A DNA stretch of 22,077 nt from Sedimentisphaerales bacterium (GCA_016928975.1 JAFGJR010000148.1:1-22077); one strand, 5' to 3'. Shown: positions 5,766 to 13,705, counted from the first letter of the stretch. Numbers and translations: made by a program. Notes: generated from the sequence alone by a model not told the origin.

Positions 5766-8700
5766 AAGACAACTCCCTGCGGAGGCATCGGCGCAAAGAC
5801 CGGCATGCGTCGGCGCGGCGGCCAGGACAGGACCAGCACGGAGACAAGGACGATCGCTCCTGCAAACAGGACCTCCTCCTGGCTGAACGCGCCGAACAAC
5901 CGCTCCAGGGCCGGGCCCACCTGGTTCTGCTGAATGAAGTCAACGACCTTCCCGGTTTGTTCGGTGGACATGGCTTCGCTGCGGAACAACTGGATCGCCC
6001 AGAAGAACCCACCCAGGCCGAGGATAGCGCGAATCAGGTGCATGGGTCCGGACCGTCGCCGGCCGATCATGATGAAGATGGCTGCAAAGAACAGCAGAAG
6101 GAGGATCAGCATGGTTCCGGTCTGCTCCAGGACCGTCGGCCACGTAGCGCCGAGCGTCTGCTGCAACTGAATGACCGGTTCCGCATCCGGCCATGCCTGA
6201 GCCGCGACCGCGGGCAGATGGAGCCCGATGGCCAGGCCAATCAGAAGCGCCGCCAGGGCCAGGATATGGCCGACGGCCGCAAACAATCCGCCAATAGGGT
6301 TCCATGTCTCGTAGATCGACCCCGTGCTCCTGTAGGACGCCCAGGACGGCGGCTGGTAGGCCGCTGGCTGCGGCTGAGGGATCGCCTCAACGGCCTGAGC
6401 CTGCTCGACCTGAGGCGCCGGCGCCGGAGGTTGCGGTGCTGCCACGCCGGGCTGCACAGTGGCGGGACTCGCCATTCTGGTCTCGTCCGAGCTGCCCCAA
6501 TTCACGACCGGCAAGTCGTCCCGGTCCTTGAACTGGCCGACGGCGATAAGAATGATGTCGATGAGTTGACCGATACCTACAAGACCCCATGTGAAGAGCC
6601 AGAGGATACCCGTCCCGATCTTTCCCACGTAGAACCGATGCAGGCCGGCAAAGGGCAGGAACGGCATGAACCCAACCAGCGCCAGAAGCAGAGCCGTGGT
6701 CCGCTTGCAGGGAGAGACCACGCCGGGCACGGCCGCAACGGGTGCGCCTGGACGAGGCACGCTCGCCCGCGCGGCATCCGGGGCCCCAAACAGCCGGGCC
6801 GGCGTCAACAAAATCACGAAGAACAGAATGTTCGGAAAGATGATGAAGAACAAGGCGACAGCCGCCTCCTCTCCTTGCAGGGAGAGATTGCCCATCAGGA
6901 TGGAGGCCGTCACAGTGGTCATGACGCATACAGTCAACAGAGCAGGCCGAACGAGGTAGCGGAACCACCCTGCGAACGTCCGGCGGAACATCATGATGAA
7001 GCACAGGAGCGACAGAATGAGACTATCGACGCCCCCCGCGATGGCGAATGCAAAATCGTCGCCACGAAGCTGCGTACCTCCCAGTATCAGCAGCATCAGA
7101 CCCACACCCACACTCACCAACCAGCCGATGAGCCACAGGCTGTGGACGAAGCCTGGGACCCGGCGAACATACGCGCTGCCCGGCCCCATTGGACGCGTGG
7201 CGCCCTCAGGCGTCGCTTGCGGGCGACCTAGCGAATCCGCAGTTGCAGCACCGCCGACGGCGGCCTGGACGCCGTCACCGGCCGTTGCGGGCGCCGGCGG
7301 GACGATCCCGATCACCTGGCCGAAGGGGCTCATTGTCTGAACCTTCAGAATGACCCCTGCCAGCGTGCAGGCCGCGATAACAGGGTCCAGACCGAAAACA
7401 GCTCCGGCTATCAAGCCAAGAAAGCCAGTTCCTATCGCATGACCCAAGATCATTCTTCGTGGGCGCTGCGGGTCCGTGAGTTTCCACCAGTCCACCAGCA
7501 GCAGCGGAAGGGCAAGAGCCAGGGCCGAGCCCAGCCCATGACCCATGATTGTCGGTGCGGGGATGAACTTGAACGGACGGATGGGCCCCAGGAACCCGCC
7601 GTGAGTCACGAATCCTGTCCCCATGGCCGCACCTACCATACTGCCGACGATCGACGCTGCAATCGCCGCAAGGAAGCAAGTGCCGACCTTGGCCCAGCCT
7701 TTGGCATCTGGGTCAAGCCCCGGCCACCACCGTTGGCGGGCATGAAGGATGATCTGCGACGCTACGCCGATCATCACAAAGACGCAGATGGCCGTCTTGA
7801 GCATGCCCTCTCCGCCACCGCCGTTATGGATGAAGCCGGCTCCCAGAGCTATAGCGGCCATCGCCATGAAGGCAAGTTTGTGTCGCTGGCGATGGGTGAG
7901 CGGGTCGGCGACTTGGGTCTGCTCAGCCACGTGACGAGCTCGTTCCTTGGCCGTCTTGAACTTTTCCTGCCACCTGTCGCCGATGACCTCCGCCTTCTTG
8001 GCGAACTCCTCCGCCTTCTTGGCGAACAACTCGGCCTTTCTGCCGATCTCCTTGCTGAAATCCTTCTCGGCTCCGGCGCGCCCCGGCGTCGGCTCACCAG
8101 CCTGTGGGCGGGCGCCGCGGACCTTCTGCGCGACGTGCTCGGCCACGACGGACAGCTCTTCCGCCGAGAACTGGGATACGCTGTTGCGGACGTGCTCGGC
8201 GCCGAAGACATCCTCGATCATCTCCTGGACGCTCTGATATCGCTCGGCGGGGTCCTTGGCCAGAGCTCTTCGAATGACGCGGGCGAACGGCTCGTCGATG
8301 TTGGTCAGCTCCGGAGCGGCCGTCATGTGCTTCATGAGAATCTCCGCCGGGCTGGACCCGAGGAATGGGACTTGGCCGGTCAGCAGCTCATAGAGCAGGA
8401 TGCCAAGAGCATAGATGTCGACGCTACGGTCGTACTTGCCCGCTCCGATCTCCGGGGCCATGTAGTGCACCGTCCCGACCGTGATGGTATGACTGACATG
8501 ATGGCTCGTGCTGATCGCTTTGGTCAGGCCGTAGTCGCCGATCTTCACGTAGCCGTTCTCGTAGAAGATGTTGCCGGGCTTGAGGTCGCGGTGGACAATG
8601 CCGCACTCGTGCAAATACGACAGGCCCTTGCCGATCTCGCGCAGGAAGAACGCCGCCTTCTGCGAGCCCAGCCCGCCCGGCGACTCCTTCAGCAGGTCGG

Positions 8701-8983
8701 CCAGTGACGGCCCGGAGACGTACTCCATGATGACGAATGGTCTGCCCTTGTCGTTGTACTTGACGTCGAAGATCGTGATCAGGTGCGGGCTCTTGAGGTT
8801 CATGCACTGGCTGATGCCGCGAAGCTCGATCTGCTCATAGCTCTGGATCGCCTTGAGCGCCACCTGGCGGCCGCTGTCGCTGATGGCATAGTAGACCTCG
8901 CCAAAACCGCCGCGTCCAGCCGCTCGCTGGATGGTATACCCTTCAAGCGGCCGATCTCCATATTTGTATTGGTACGTGTCCAT
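5762..8983 (-). CDS. membrane-bound Hanks-type Ser/Thr protein kinase with TM2 domain
   Basis: A 1073-aa protein. The kinase domain (about 15-262) has a Gly loop GRGGFGEVY (23-31), Lys44 in VALK, HRDLKPGN with Asp133, Lys135 and Asn138, Asp150 in DYG instead of DFG, and APE at 176-178. In the alpha-C helix the position normally Glu reads Gly56 in my alignment, with Glu53 close by. A charged coiled coil follows (about 305-355, AELFAKKAEEFAKKAE), then many membrane helices (370-560, 612-730). A TM2 domain (756-815: GLHRFYVGKIGTGILWLFTW) comes next, then a Pro/Gln-rich linker and three more helices. Family knowledge: such kinases phosphorylate Ser/Thr on partners and often bind FHA proteins, and one is encoded next door. 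The ATG at 8983 has a weak ribosome-binding site. Confidence 0.93.
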   Translation of the reverse strand: MDTYQYKYGDRPLEGYTIQRAAGRGGFGEVYYAISDSGRQVALKAIQSYEQIELRGISQCMNLKSPHLITIFDVKYNDKGRPFVIMEYVSGPSLADLLKESPGGLGSQKAAFFLREIGKGLSYLHECGIVHRDLKPGNIFYENGYVKIGDYGLTKAISTSHHVSHTITVGTVHYMAPEIGAGKYDRSVDIYALGILLYELLTGQVPFLGSSPAEILMKHMTAAPELTNIDEPFARVIRRALAKDPAERYQSVQEMIEDVFGAEHVRNSVSQFSAEELSVVAEHVAQKVRGARPQAGEPTPGRAGAEKDFSKEIGRKAELFAKKAEEFAKKAEVIGDRWQEKFKTAKERARHVAEQTQVADPLTHRQRHKLAFMAMAAIALGAGFIHNGGGGEGMLKTAICVFVMIGVASQIILHARQRWWPGLDPDAKGWAKVGTCFLAAIAASIVGSMVGAAMGTGFVTHGGFLGPIRPFKFIPAPTIMGHGLGSALALALPLLLVDWWKLTDPQRPRRMILGHAIGTGFLGLIAGAVFGLDPVIAACTLAGVILKVQTMSPFGQVIGIVPPAPATAGDGVQAAVGGAATADSLGRPQATPEGATRPMGPGSAYVRRVPGFVHSLWLIGWLVSVGVGLMLLILGGTQLRGDDFAFAIAGGVDSLILSLLCFIMMFRRTFAGWFRYLVRPALLTVCVMTTVTASILMGNLSLQGEEAAVALFFIIFPNILFFVILLTPARLFGAPDAARASVPRPGAPVAAVPGVVSPCKRTTALLLALVGFMPFLPFAGLHRFYVGKIGTGILWLFTWGLVGIGQLIDIILIAVGQFKDRDDLPVVNWGSSDETRMASPATVQPGVAAPQPPAPAPQVEQAQAVEAIPQPQPAAYQPPSWASYRSTGSIYETWNPIGGLFAAVGHILALAALLIGLAIGLHLPAVAAQAWPDAEPVIQLQQTLGATWPTVLEQTGTMLILLLLFFAAIFIMIGRRRSGPMHLIRAILGLGGFFWAIQLFRSEAMSTEQTGKVVDFIQQNQVGPALERLFGAFSQEEVLFAGAIVLVSVLVLSWPPRRRMPVFAPMPPQGVVL

Positions 8984-9018
8984 TGTCGTTCGCCGGATTA
9001 CATCAACGCGCTCTATTT

Positions 9019-10611
9019 CTACTCCCCGAGCCTTGCCACCACCATCGACAACCTGCCGATCTTGACAGGCCTGTCCATGGCAAGACCCACGCTTGGGTCA
9101 AAACTGGTCCCATCGACAAGTATATCGTCCCTGGTCCGGCAAAGCAGCCGGCCATTTTGTGCAAACAGCGCCACAGGATCTTTCACCTGCTCGGTCCGAA
9201 TGTGATCGTTGGCATACGGCCCGATGAGAATATCGCGATCCATGAGAATCAGTTGGCGAATGTCGGGCCGGCTGAGCCTGGCGCCGGAAACCGTCAAGAC
9301 CGCGGTGGAACTGGCGGGATTGGGCAGCCCGAACCGGATGCGACACCGTGACGACAGCGAGATCCGGTCGCCATCGGCGAGCAGCTTCTCGGTCACAGAC
9401 TGGCCGTTCACGTCGATCGGCGTCCCGGACCGGACGAAATAGTCACCTTCGACTCGCTCCAGGATCACCGTCGGCATGTTCGGATCAGCGATCAGCGCCA
9501 GCGTCGGTCGTGCAGAAGAACTGATCGGACCGACGGTGATCCGGGCATCCCTAAAGACCACGAAGCTCCCAACGCCGTCAATTTGCAGGACGAACTTTGC
9601 GGGCATATCTCCTGCCTCCAAGCTCTCCGATTGCGGATTGCGGACTTCGGATTGGGGATTGATGGCAGGTGCCGAGTCCAATCCACAATCCGCAATCCGC
9701 AATCCGCAATCCGAACCACCGGCTGCGGCCAAGCCCAGAGGCCCTGCATCCAACTCGTCGTACGCCTCTGCGGCCCGTTTGATATCGGCGATGGTGGCGT
9801 CCAGCCACCGTGCCGACGGGCAGACCGCCTTGACCTTGCGAAGCAGCGGCAACGCCGTGCCGGGCCTGCCCGCAGCCACGTGCTCGGCGGCCTGGCGGCA
9901 CCAGGCCAGTGCTTCGCGGAGCTCCGTCACATCGGTCCCGTCCTGGCCCAGTGGCTGCAATCGTTGCAGAAGCGAACAAGCCCGATCGACTCGTCCCTGG
10001 TCAAGGTCTGCCCGAATGCGATCGACGGCTCGCATTCGGATTTGGCGAAGAAGCTCGCCCGCCCGGCCGTTGCGGCTCTGTGCAATCACCGTGCCGCGTG
10101 CGATGTCCATCGCCGCCTCGATATCTCCCTTGTTCAGGGCCTGCTCGGCCTTGGCGACGGCGTCTTCGGTCTTCAGCCGTGCCGCCGCCAACTCCTGGCG
10201 AACCATCTGGGCCCGGCCATCGCCGGCGGACGCCTCATCGAGAATCCGCCCGCCGACCGAGAGCCAACCGTTATCGATGTGCTGTTTCGCCTGTGCGACC
10301 CGCAGCGCCTCGTGCTGCTGGGCCTCCTGGTGCTTGACAATCGCGTTGCAGACCGCCGCACGAAGCTGGGCCACCTCCGGCAAGGTCCCCGCAAGCTTCT
10401 CCGCTTTGTTGCAGTCGGTCAGAGCCGGCTGGAAGCGACTGCCCGCCAGGTTCTCCTGCCCTCGCTGCACCAGCGCCCGCGCGAGCCGGCCGACGAGCTT
10501 CTGCCCATGACGGTGACGCCGAATCTCCTCCGCCTGGGCGATCTCGAACGCCTCATCGAGCCGGCCGTCCGCCAGAGCACACTCCGCTTGTCTGATTCGC
10601 AGGATTAACAC
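9019..10611 (-). CDS. helical-repeat protein with two FHA-like domains
   Basis: A 530-aa protein. Residues 1-290 are helix-rich with TPR-like periodicity (AQAEEIRRHRHGQKLVGRLA, ALNKGDIEAAMDIARGTV). Residues 337-430 look like an FHA domain (RITVGPISSSARPTLALIAD, VNGQSVTEKLLADGDRI), and 450-530 a second, more degenerate one (RDILIGPYANDHI, ILVDGTSF). FHA domains bind phosphothreonine, so this is probably the reader or scaffold for the kinase starting 35 bases downstream. Residues 300-331 are encoded by an inserted AATCCGC-type inverted repeat and read as low-complexity linker (DCGLRIADCGL, NPQSEVRNPQSE). The start is GTG at 10611, with AAAGGG seven bases upstream. Canonical phosphopeptide-binding residues are incomplete, so binding is uncertain. 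Confidence 0.8.
   Translation of the reverse strand: MLILRIRQAECALADGRLDEAFEIAQAEEIRRHRHGQKLVGRLARALVQRGQENLAGSRFQPALTDCNKAEKLAGTLPEVAQLRAAVCNAIVKHQEAQQHEALRVAQAKQHIDNGWLSVGGRILDEASAGDGRAQMVRQELAAARLKTEDAVAKAEQALNKGDIEAAMDIARGTVIAQSRNGRAGELLRQIRMRAVDRIRADLDQGRVDRACSLLQRLQPLGQDGTDVTELREALAWCRQAAEHVAAGRPGTALPLLRKVKAVCPSARWLDATIADIKRAAEAYDELDAGPLGLAAAGGSDCGLRIADCGLDSAPAINPQSEVRNPQSESLEAGDMPAKFVLQIDGVGSFVVFRDARITVGPISSSARPTLALIADPNMPTVILERVEGDYFVRSGTPIDVNGQSVTEKLLADGDRISLSSRCRIRFGLPNPASSTAVLTVSGARLSRPDIRQLILMDRDILIGPYANDHIRTEQVKDPVALFAQNGRLLCRTRDDILVDGTSFDPSVGLAMDRPVKIGRLSMVVARLGE
9627..9714. repeat. AATCCGC inverted repeat inserted in the FHA gene
   Basis: The left arm (9627-9660) has GGATTGC units; the right arm (9677-9714) has four AATCCGC-like units and is its near-perfect reverse complement. 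About 16 bases form the loop. It could fold into a stem of more than 30 bp. It is in frame and stop-free in the FHA protein, lying between the helical and FHA parts. Confidence 0.85.
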
Positions 10612-10626
10612 GGCAAGACCCTTTGC

Positions 10627-10680
10627 ATTTACGATTTACGATTTTTGATTTACGATGGGTAAATCGTCAATGGTAAACCA
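10627..10680. repeat. intergenic ATTTACG repeat with inverted half
   Basis: Four ATTTACG-like heptads (10628-10655, the third ATTTTTG), then the roughly inverted stretch AAATCGTCAATGGTAAACC. It fills the gap between the coiled-coil gene and the FHA gene and could form an imperfect mRNA hairpin. Same style as the repeat near 17537-17575. Confidence 0.6.
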
Positions 10681-10686
10681 GGAATC

Positions 10687-11532
10687 CTACAGCGGCGACT
10701 CCTCACGCTCGGCCATCGTCACGACCGTGCCGTCGGTGCCGTTCGTCTTGGCATTGCGGGCCTTGAAGTAGTCGTCCACCTGGGCGACAAGGTCCTCTTC
10801 GACAACCGTATCCACCGGGATCGACTCGACGAATCGGGTCTCGTGAGCCAGGACTCGCTCGGCCACGTCCAGACGCTTCTGAATCTGAGCGATGAGCTTC
10901 TCGGTCTGAGCCAGCTTGCTGTTGTCGACCTGGATCTTGGAGCCCACCGACGCCGCCTTGACGAGCCGATACTGGCTGGCCAGGGCTTCAATCCGATTCT
11001 CCAGGATTCGCTTCTCGCTGGTGGTCTTCGCGAGCATCTGGCGAGCGGCGTCCAGCGACTTCTCACGAGCCTGGAGCACTTTCACCTTGCTGGCCAGGAC
11101 CACTTCGCTCTCCTTGTAGCGCTCGAACCGTGCTGCCAGGTCGGCCTTCACTTCATCGTGCGTGTAGTCCCGCCCGGCGAAGCAGTACTGCGCTCGCGGC
11201 TGCTCCAGCGACGCTCGCAGCGTCTTGATCTTCGACTGCTCGTCGCCAAGGCCGTCCTTGTTCTTGGCGATCTCGCCCTTCAAGGCCGCCACTTCCACCT
11301 CTTCCTCGGCGATCAGGCGGATGTTCGCCTGCATCTCAGGGATGATGTCTTCCAACAGGTCCCTGGCTCGCCGCAGTTCGAACTCGATGGGAACCGTCTC
11401 TTTGACGGCCGTCCGCACGCCTTTAGCCGAACTCTTGACGTAACTGACCGCGTCCTTGCCGAACAACAGACCGCCCAGCAATCCGAAGCCGGCCACGCCG
11501 ATCAACCCTAACTTTGCCCATTTCATAATCAT
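10687..11532 (-). CDS. N-terminally anchored coiled-coil protein
   Basis: A 281-aa protein. Residues 4-25 (KWAKLGLIGVAGFGLLGGLL) form one membrane helix or uncleaved signal anchor. Long charged heptad stretches follow to about residue 240 (FELRRARDLLEDIIPEMQAN, LIAEEEVEVAALKGEIAKNK, VLQAREKSLDAARQMLAKTT, KLIAQIQKRLDVAERVL). The C-terminus is acidic and polar. The overall look recalls PspA-like or envelope-stress coiled-coil proteins, but I see no diagnostic motif. It has an excellent ribosome-binding site (AAGGAG, seven bases before the ATG at 11532) and is the first gene of the kinase block, separated from the FHA gene by a repeat-filled gap. It could be a membrane scaffold or substrate for the kinase; that is inference from position. 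Confidence 0.8.
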   Translation of the reverse strand: MIMKWAKLGLIGVAGFGLLGGLLFGKDAVSYVKSSAKGVRTAVKETVPIEFELRRARDLLEDIIPEMQANIRLIAEEEVEVAALKGEIAKNKDGLGDEQSKIKTLRASLEQPRAQYCFAGRDYTHDEVKADLAARFERYKESEVVLASKVKVLQAREKSLDAARQMLAKTTSEKRILENRIEALASQYRLVKAASVGSKIQVDNSKLAQTEKLIAQIQKRLDVAERVLAHETRFVESIPVDTVVEEDLVAQVDDYFKARNAKTNGTDGTVVTMAEREESPL

Positions 11533-11945
11533 GGTCTTGCTCCTTAATTCCTACTGACCCCACTTATGGACTTCTTCCCGGCCACATGCTGGCCACACTA
11601 CGTTGGTCGGGCACTACCCCCATTTATTGCGGCAGGAAACGAACATTTTTGCCCGTCGCAAGGCACCCTGACGCAACCACAGATGTCATGCTAAGTCGTG
11701 CACTGACAAGGCTTTATCTGAAATCCAAAGAGGTCGTTGCAGACAGACCGGCTGGGGCCGTGACAGATGGAGCGAGGCACGCTCCCATCCTTGCACACAA
11801 AGCGGGCGGCGCGACCCCGAGGGATTCGCTCAATTTCCATAGTCTGCAGGATAGCCGGGTGAAACATCGCCGGTTCGTGCGTCCTCAATAGATGAGAGCG
11901 CCGTGGTGGACCCGGCGCGAGTTGATTTTCATGGGGGGCCCAGCA
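11533..11945. other. 413-base intergenic region between kinase block and island
   Basis: No convincing gene. It contains inverted repeats GGCCA-CATGC-TGGCC (11580-11594) and ATGGAGCG-AGGCA-CGCTCCCAT (about 11765-11787; one bulge). The promoter of the minus-strand kinase block should lie here, but no clear -35/-10 pair was found. Confidence 0.4.
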
Positions 11946-12251
11946 ATGAAACGGATCGCCGTGAATGACAAGTGGCAGATCAAGCAGCTTCTATACAGCG
12001 AAAGCGTCCTGGGAGTACGAGACGAGAACTGCCAGGCTTTCGGCGGGTTTCAACTGTGGTGGTATGACAAGCAGCACAACGCCTGCCGCTGTTGCCAGTC
12101 CCGCTGGGCCGACCTGAGAACACGGATCAGCGGGTGCAGCCTGGACCAGGCGGCCGAGGTCCTCTGGCGACACCGCGACGTGCTGTTCGTCCGCAGCCGA
12201 CGGATCTGGCAGGATCGAAAGATCCTGCTCATGATGCATCTGTGCAACTGA
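11946..12251 (+). CDS. hypothetical protein (101 aa)
   Basis: Unrecognised 101-aa protein, Trp-, Cys- and Arg-rich (FGGFQLWWYDKQHNACRCCQ, VLWRHRDVLFVRSRRIW). A CxCC cluster sits near residues 47-50 with one more Cys later, so metal binding is possible but not shown. The ATG at 11946 is preceded by a GGGGGG stretch at workable spacing; earlier in-frame ATGs at 11892 and 11931 have no better signal. Third positions are GC-rich like the host, which supports coding. Its stop lies four bases before the flavoprotein-tail fragment D, as if that fragment had been joined directly to the gene's 3' end. No partner gene is evident. Confidence 0.5.
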   Translation: MKRIAVNDKWQIKQLLYSESVLGVRDENCQAFGGFQLWWYDKQHNACRCCQSRWADLRTRISGCSLDQAAEVLWRHRDVLFVRSRRIWQDRKILLMMHLCN

Positions 12252-12254
12252 GGC

Positions 12255-12384
12255 GGCTCCAGCGACTGGAACATCGGCATCAGCCGGGCCAAAGGCGAAG
12301 TCGAGCACGACGAAGAAGCCCTGCGAACCATGCAAACCTCAGGCCAGAACATCGCCGGGCCGCTCAAGAAGCTCCACGCCTGAC
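12255..12384 (+). pseudogene. flavoprotein gene 3'-end fragment D
   Basis: About 130 bases encode GSSDWNIGISRAKGEVEHDE, then EALRTMQTSGQNIAGPLKKLHA and a stop, matching the last 43 codons of the intact flavoprotein gene at 17739-18314. No start and no upstream part. It begins right after the 101-aa gene and ends within two bases of the TGA. It shares EVEHDEE with fragments B and C, where the intact gene has EVEKDEE. Confidence 0.8.
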
Positions 12385-12388
12385 AACG

Positions 12389-12407
12389 GGAAAGGCTCTG
12401 TCTTTCC
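12389..12407. terminator. weak hairpin between fragment D and the HEPN gene
   Basis: GGAAAG (12389-12394), a seven-base loop and CTTTCC (12402-12407), lying downstream of both the plus-strand fragment and the minus-strand HEPN gene. No T-tract on either side, so termination is doubtful. Confidence 0.25.
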
Positions 12408-12439
12408 GGGCGTCCAACCTTCGGCTGCGGGCAAGCCTC

Positions 12440-12838
12440 TTAGCGACCCGCCTCCAGGAGTCGTTTGATGCGTTCATAGAGGCTCAGAGCGAACTGGTAG
12501 AATCGTTCGGCATCCGGACGCGTGGGCTTGCCGTTGGGAAGCAGGCCGAGCTCGCCGGGATAGCGGGACTCGATGTAGAGGTCGTCCAAATCCGTCAGAA
12601 TCTCCCTGTCGACCTCCAGCGGAATCCGTTCCTGGACCAATCCATACAGCCTCAAGGTCGAGTGCTCTCTGGGGACCTTCTGCGAGTACTCTTCAAGCAC
12701 TGCTTTGAAACACTTCTCTACACACTGTTGCGAATGAAAGGCGGCCACTGGAGTCAAATCCTCGCGAGCGAGGATCTGCTCGATGCTGCCCAGGTCCATC
12801 TCGGCAGATTCCAGCCACTGGCCGCTCGCCTTCTTCAT
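12440..12838 (-). CDS. HEPN-domain protein (toxin-antitoxin module)
   Basis: A 132-aa all-helical protein. SGQWLESAEMDLGSIEQIL, FHSQQCVEKCFKAVLEEYS and the C-terminal FYQFALSLYERIKRLLEAG follow the HEPN (PF05168-type) pattern, including the usual HSQQ-VEK core. ELGLLPNGKPTRPDAE before the last helix is also typical. The RX4-6H RNase motif of toxic HEPN proteins is not apparent, so the catalytic role is uncertain. Its ATG overlaps the MNT stop by four bases (12835-12838), the standard tightly coupled pair. Family knowledge: in MNT/HEPN modules the nucleotidyltransferase partner neutralises the HEPN toxin, in studied cases by AMPylation. The module sits between flavoprotein-tail fragments D and C. 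Confidence 0.85.
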   Translation of the reverse strand: MKKASGQWLESAEMDLGSIEQILAREDLTPVAAFHSQQCVEKCFKAVLEEYSQKVPREHSTLRLYGLVQERIPLEVDREILTDLDDLYIESRYPGELGLLPNGKPTRPDAERFYQFALSLYERIKRLLEAGR

Positions 12839-13182
12839 AGCAGCCGCACCCCCTCGCTCATGATCTGGCGAGCGAAACTACTGTCGGTCTCGATGAATTT
12901 CCGGTGCATGGGCTTGGTATGCACGAGCAGGTCAATGGCGTGCCGGGTTCGCAGGTCCAGAATCCGGTTCGATACGGCACGGACGACATCCCGCTTTTCT
13001 CGCCAGGTGGCCGGCAGGAAGTCATCCTGCGTCACGACGTACAGGTCGATGTCGCTGCCCTCCGTCGGCTGCCCCCAGGCGTAGGAGCCGAAGAGAATCA
13101 CCGCCTCCGGGCGCAACGGCGCCAAGGCGCCCTTGATCCATGCCGCCAACGGGTCCGAAAGCCGGGTCGGGTTCGTGGCCAT
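12835..13182 (-). CDS. MNT-type minimal nucleotidyltransferase (antitoxin)
   Basis: A 115-aa protein with the nucleotidyltransferase signature GS-x10-D-x-D: Gly32-Ser33 and Asp44/Asp46 in FGSYAWGQPTEGSDIDLYVV. It has the minimal length of the MNT family and is first in the pair, overlapping the HEPN gene by four bases. Its likely job is to modify and neutralise the HEPN protein. A GTG at 13188 is in frame, but a promoter (TAGAAT at 13194-13189) ends one base before it. The ATG at 13182 lies six bases after the -10 box, exactly where transcription should start, so I take it as a leaderless start. No ribosome-binding site is visible. Confidence 0.87.
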   Translation of the reverse strand: MATNPTRLSDPLAAWIKGALAPLRPEAVILFGSYAWGQPTEGSDIDLYVVTQDDFLPATWREKRDVVRAVSNRILDLRTRHAIDLLVHTKPMHRKFIETDSSFARQIMSEGVRLL

Positions 13183-13188
13183 GCGCAC

Positions 13189-13218
13189 ATTCTATCGACG
13201 CCAGGGATGCCGCGCCAA
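13189..13218 (-). promoter_or_regulatory. promoter of the MNT/HEPN module, leaderless geometry
   Basis: On the minus strand: TTGGCG (13218-13213), an 18-base spacer and TAGAAT (13194-13189), with six bases to the ATG at 13182. Same -10-to-ATG distance as hisH and hicA. Confidence 0.5.
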
Positions 13219-13280
13219 GCGCATTGCGCCGGACGTATCAGGGTCGGCGCTCGATTCGCGCGGATACAAACAGGAGGCAG

Positions 13281-13380
13281 AAACACCGGCCGAGCCAAAG
13301 GCGAAGTCGAGCACGACGAAGAGGGCCTGCGAACGATGCAAACCCTCGGCCAAAACATCACATGGCTGCTCAAGAGGACA
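13281..13380 (+). pseudogene. flavoprotein gene 3'-end fragment C
   Basis: About 100 bases encode [20 protein letters not shown], then GQNITWLLKR, matching the flavoprotein C-terminus. It breaks off at CTCAAGAGGA, before the natural stop. The last codons and stop of hicB on the other strand (TCC TCT TGA) lie inside this fragment, so the hicB end was formed at the junction. Confidence 0.8.
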
Positions 13381-13705
13381 GTTTCGCACTCACCAACCGG
13401 TTTAGACTGATGTCCTCTTCGGCTGCTTCCAGAGCGAGTCTACGGTGCACCTCCGGCGGCACACGAACCACGAACTTGCCGCTATAGCATCGCCGGCTGA
13501 TCGGCTCCGGCACAGACTCGCCGTTGGACCGCATATCCTTGACGACCTGTGCCACCACCCTGCGAATTCCGCGGAGGGCCTTCTCGGGTGTGGTATCCAG
13601 CCAACTGAGGCTTGGGAACTCCGCACAGAGCCCCACACACTGGTTGTCCTCTCCAGACCAAGTCACACGATATGTATACTCGTTAAGCGCCTTCTGCTCG
13701 TTCAC
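13370..13705 (-). CDS. hicB: HicB-type antitoxin
   Basis: A 111-aa protein. The N-terminal half (YRVTWSGEDNQCVGLCAEFP, SLSWLDTTPEKALRGIRRVV) is the degenerate RNase-H-like HicB fold. The C-terminus (FVVRVPPEVHRRLALEAAEE, DISLNRLVSAKL) is a ribbon-helix-helix DNA-binding domain, residues about 77-108. It neutralises HicA and represses the operon. The start is most likely GTG at 13705, with GAGAGG seven bases upstream, giving a 23-base overlap with hicA; an ATG at 13729 is in frame but lacks a site. The last codons and the stop fall in flavoprotein fragment C. The order toxin then antitoxin is normal for HicAB. The probable operator is the TATCA-N4-TGATA palindrome upstream of hicA. Confidence 0.9.
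   Translation of the reverse strand: MNEQKALNEYTYRVTWSGEDNQCVGLCAEFPSLSWLDTTPEKALRGIRRVVAQVVKDMRSNGESVPEPISRRCYSGKFVVRVPPEVHRRLALEAAEEDISLNRLVSAKLSS

Noticed and set aside
5957..7231. Plus-strand frame of 424 codons over the kinase C-terminus
   Set aside because: Highly charged, repeat-like composition from the antisense of hydrophobic codons; the real gene is on the other strand.
7439..8707. Long plus-strand frame of 422 codons opposite the kinase gene
   Set aside because: It is antisense to conserved kinase and membrane domains, its protein is Arg/Asp/Leu-rich without any family pattern, and long antisense frames are expected at this GC content.
11586..11891. Plus-strand frame of 101 codons upstream of the 101-aa gene
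   Set aside because: No ribosome-binding site, mixed composition, and inverted repeats inside it; looks like intergenic DNA.
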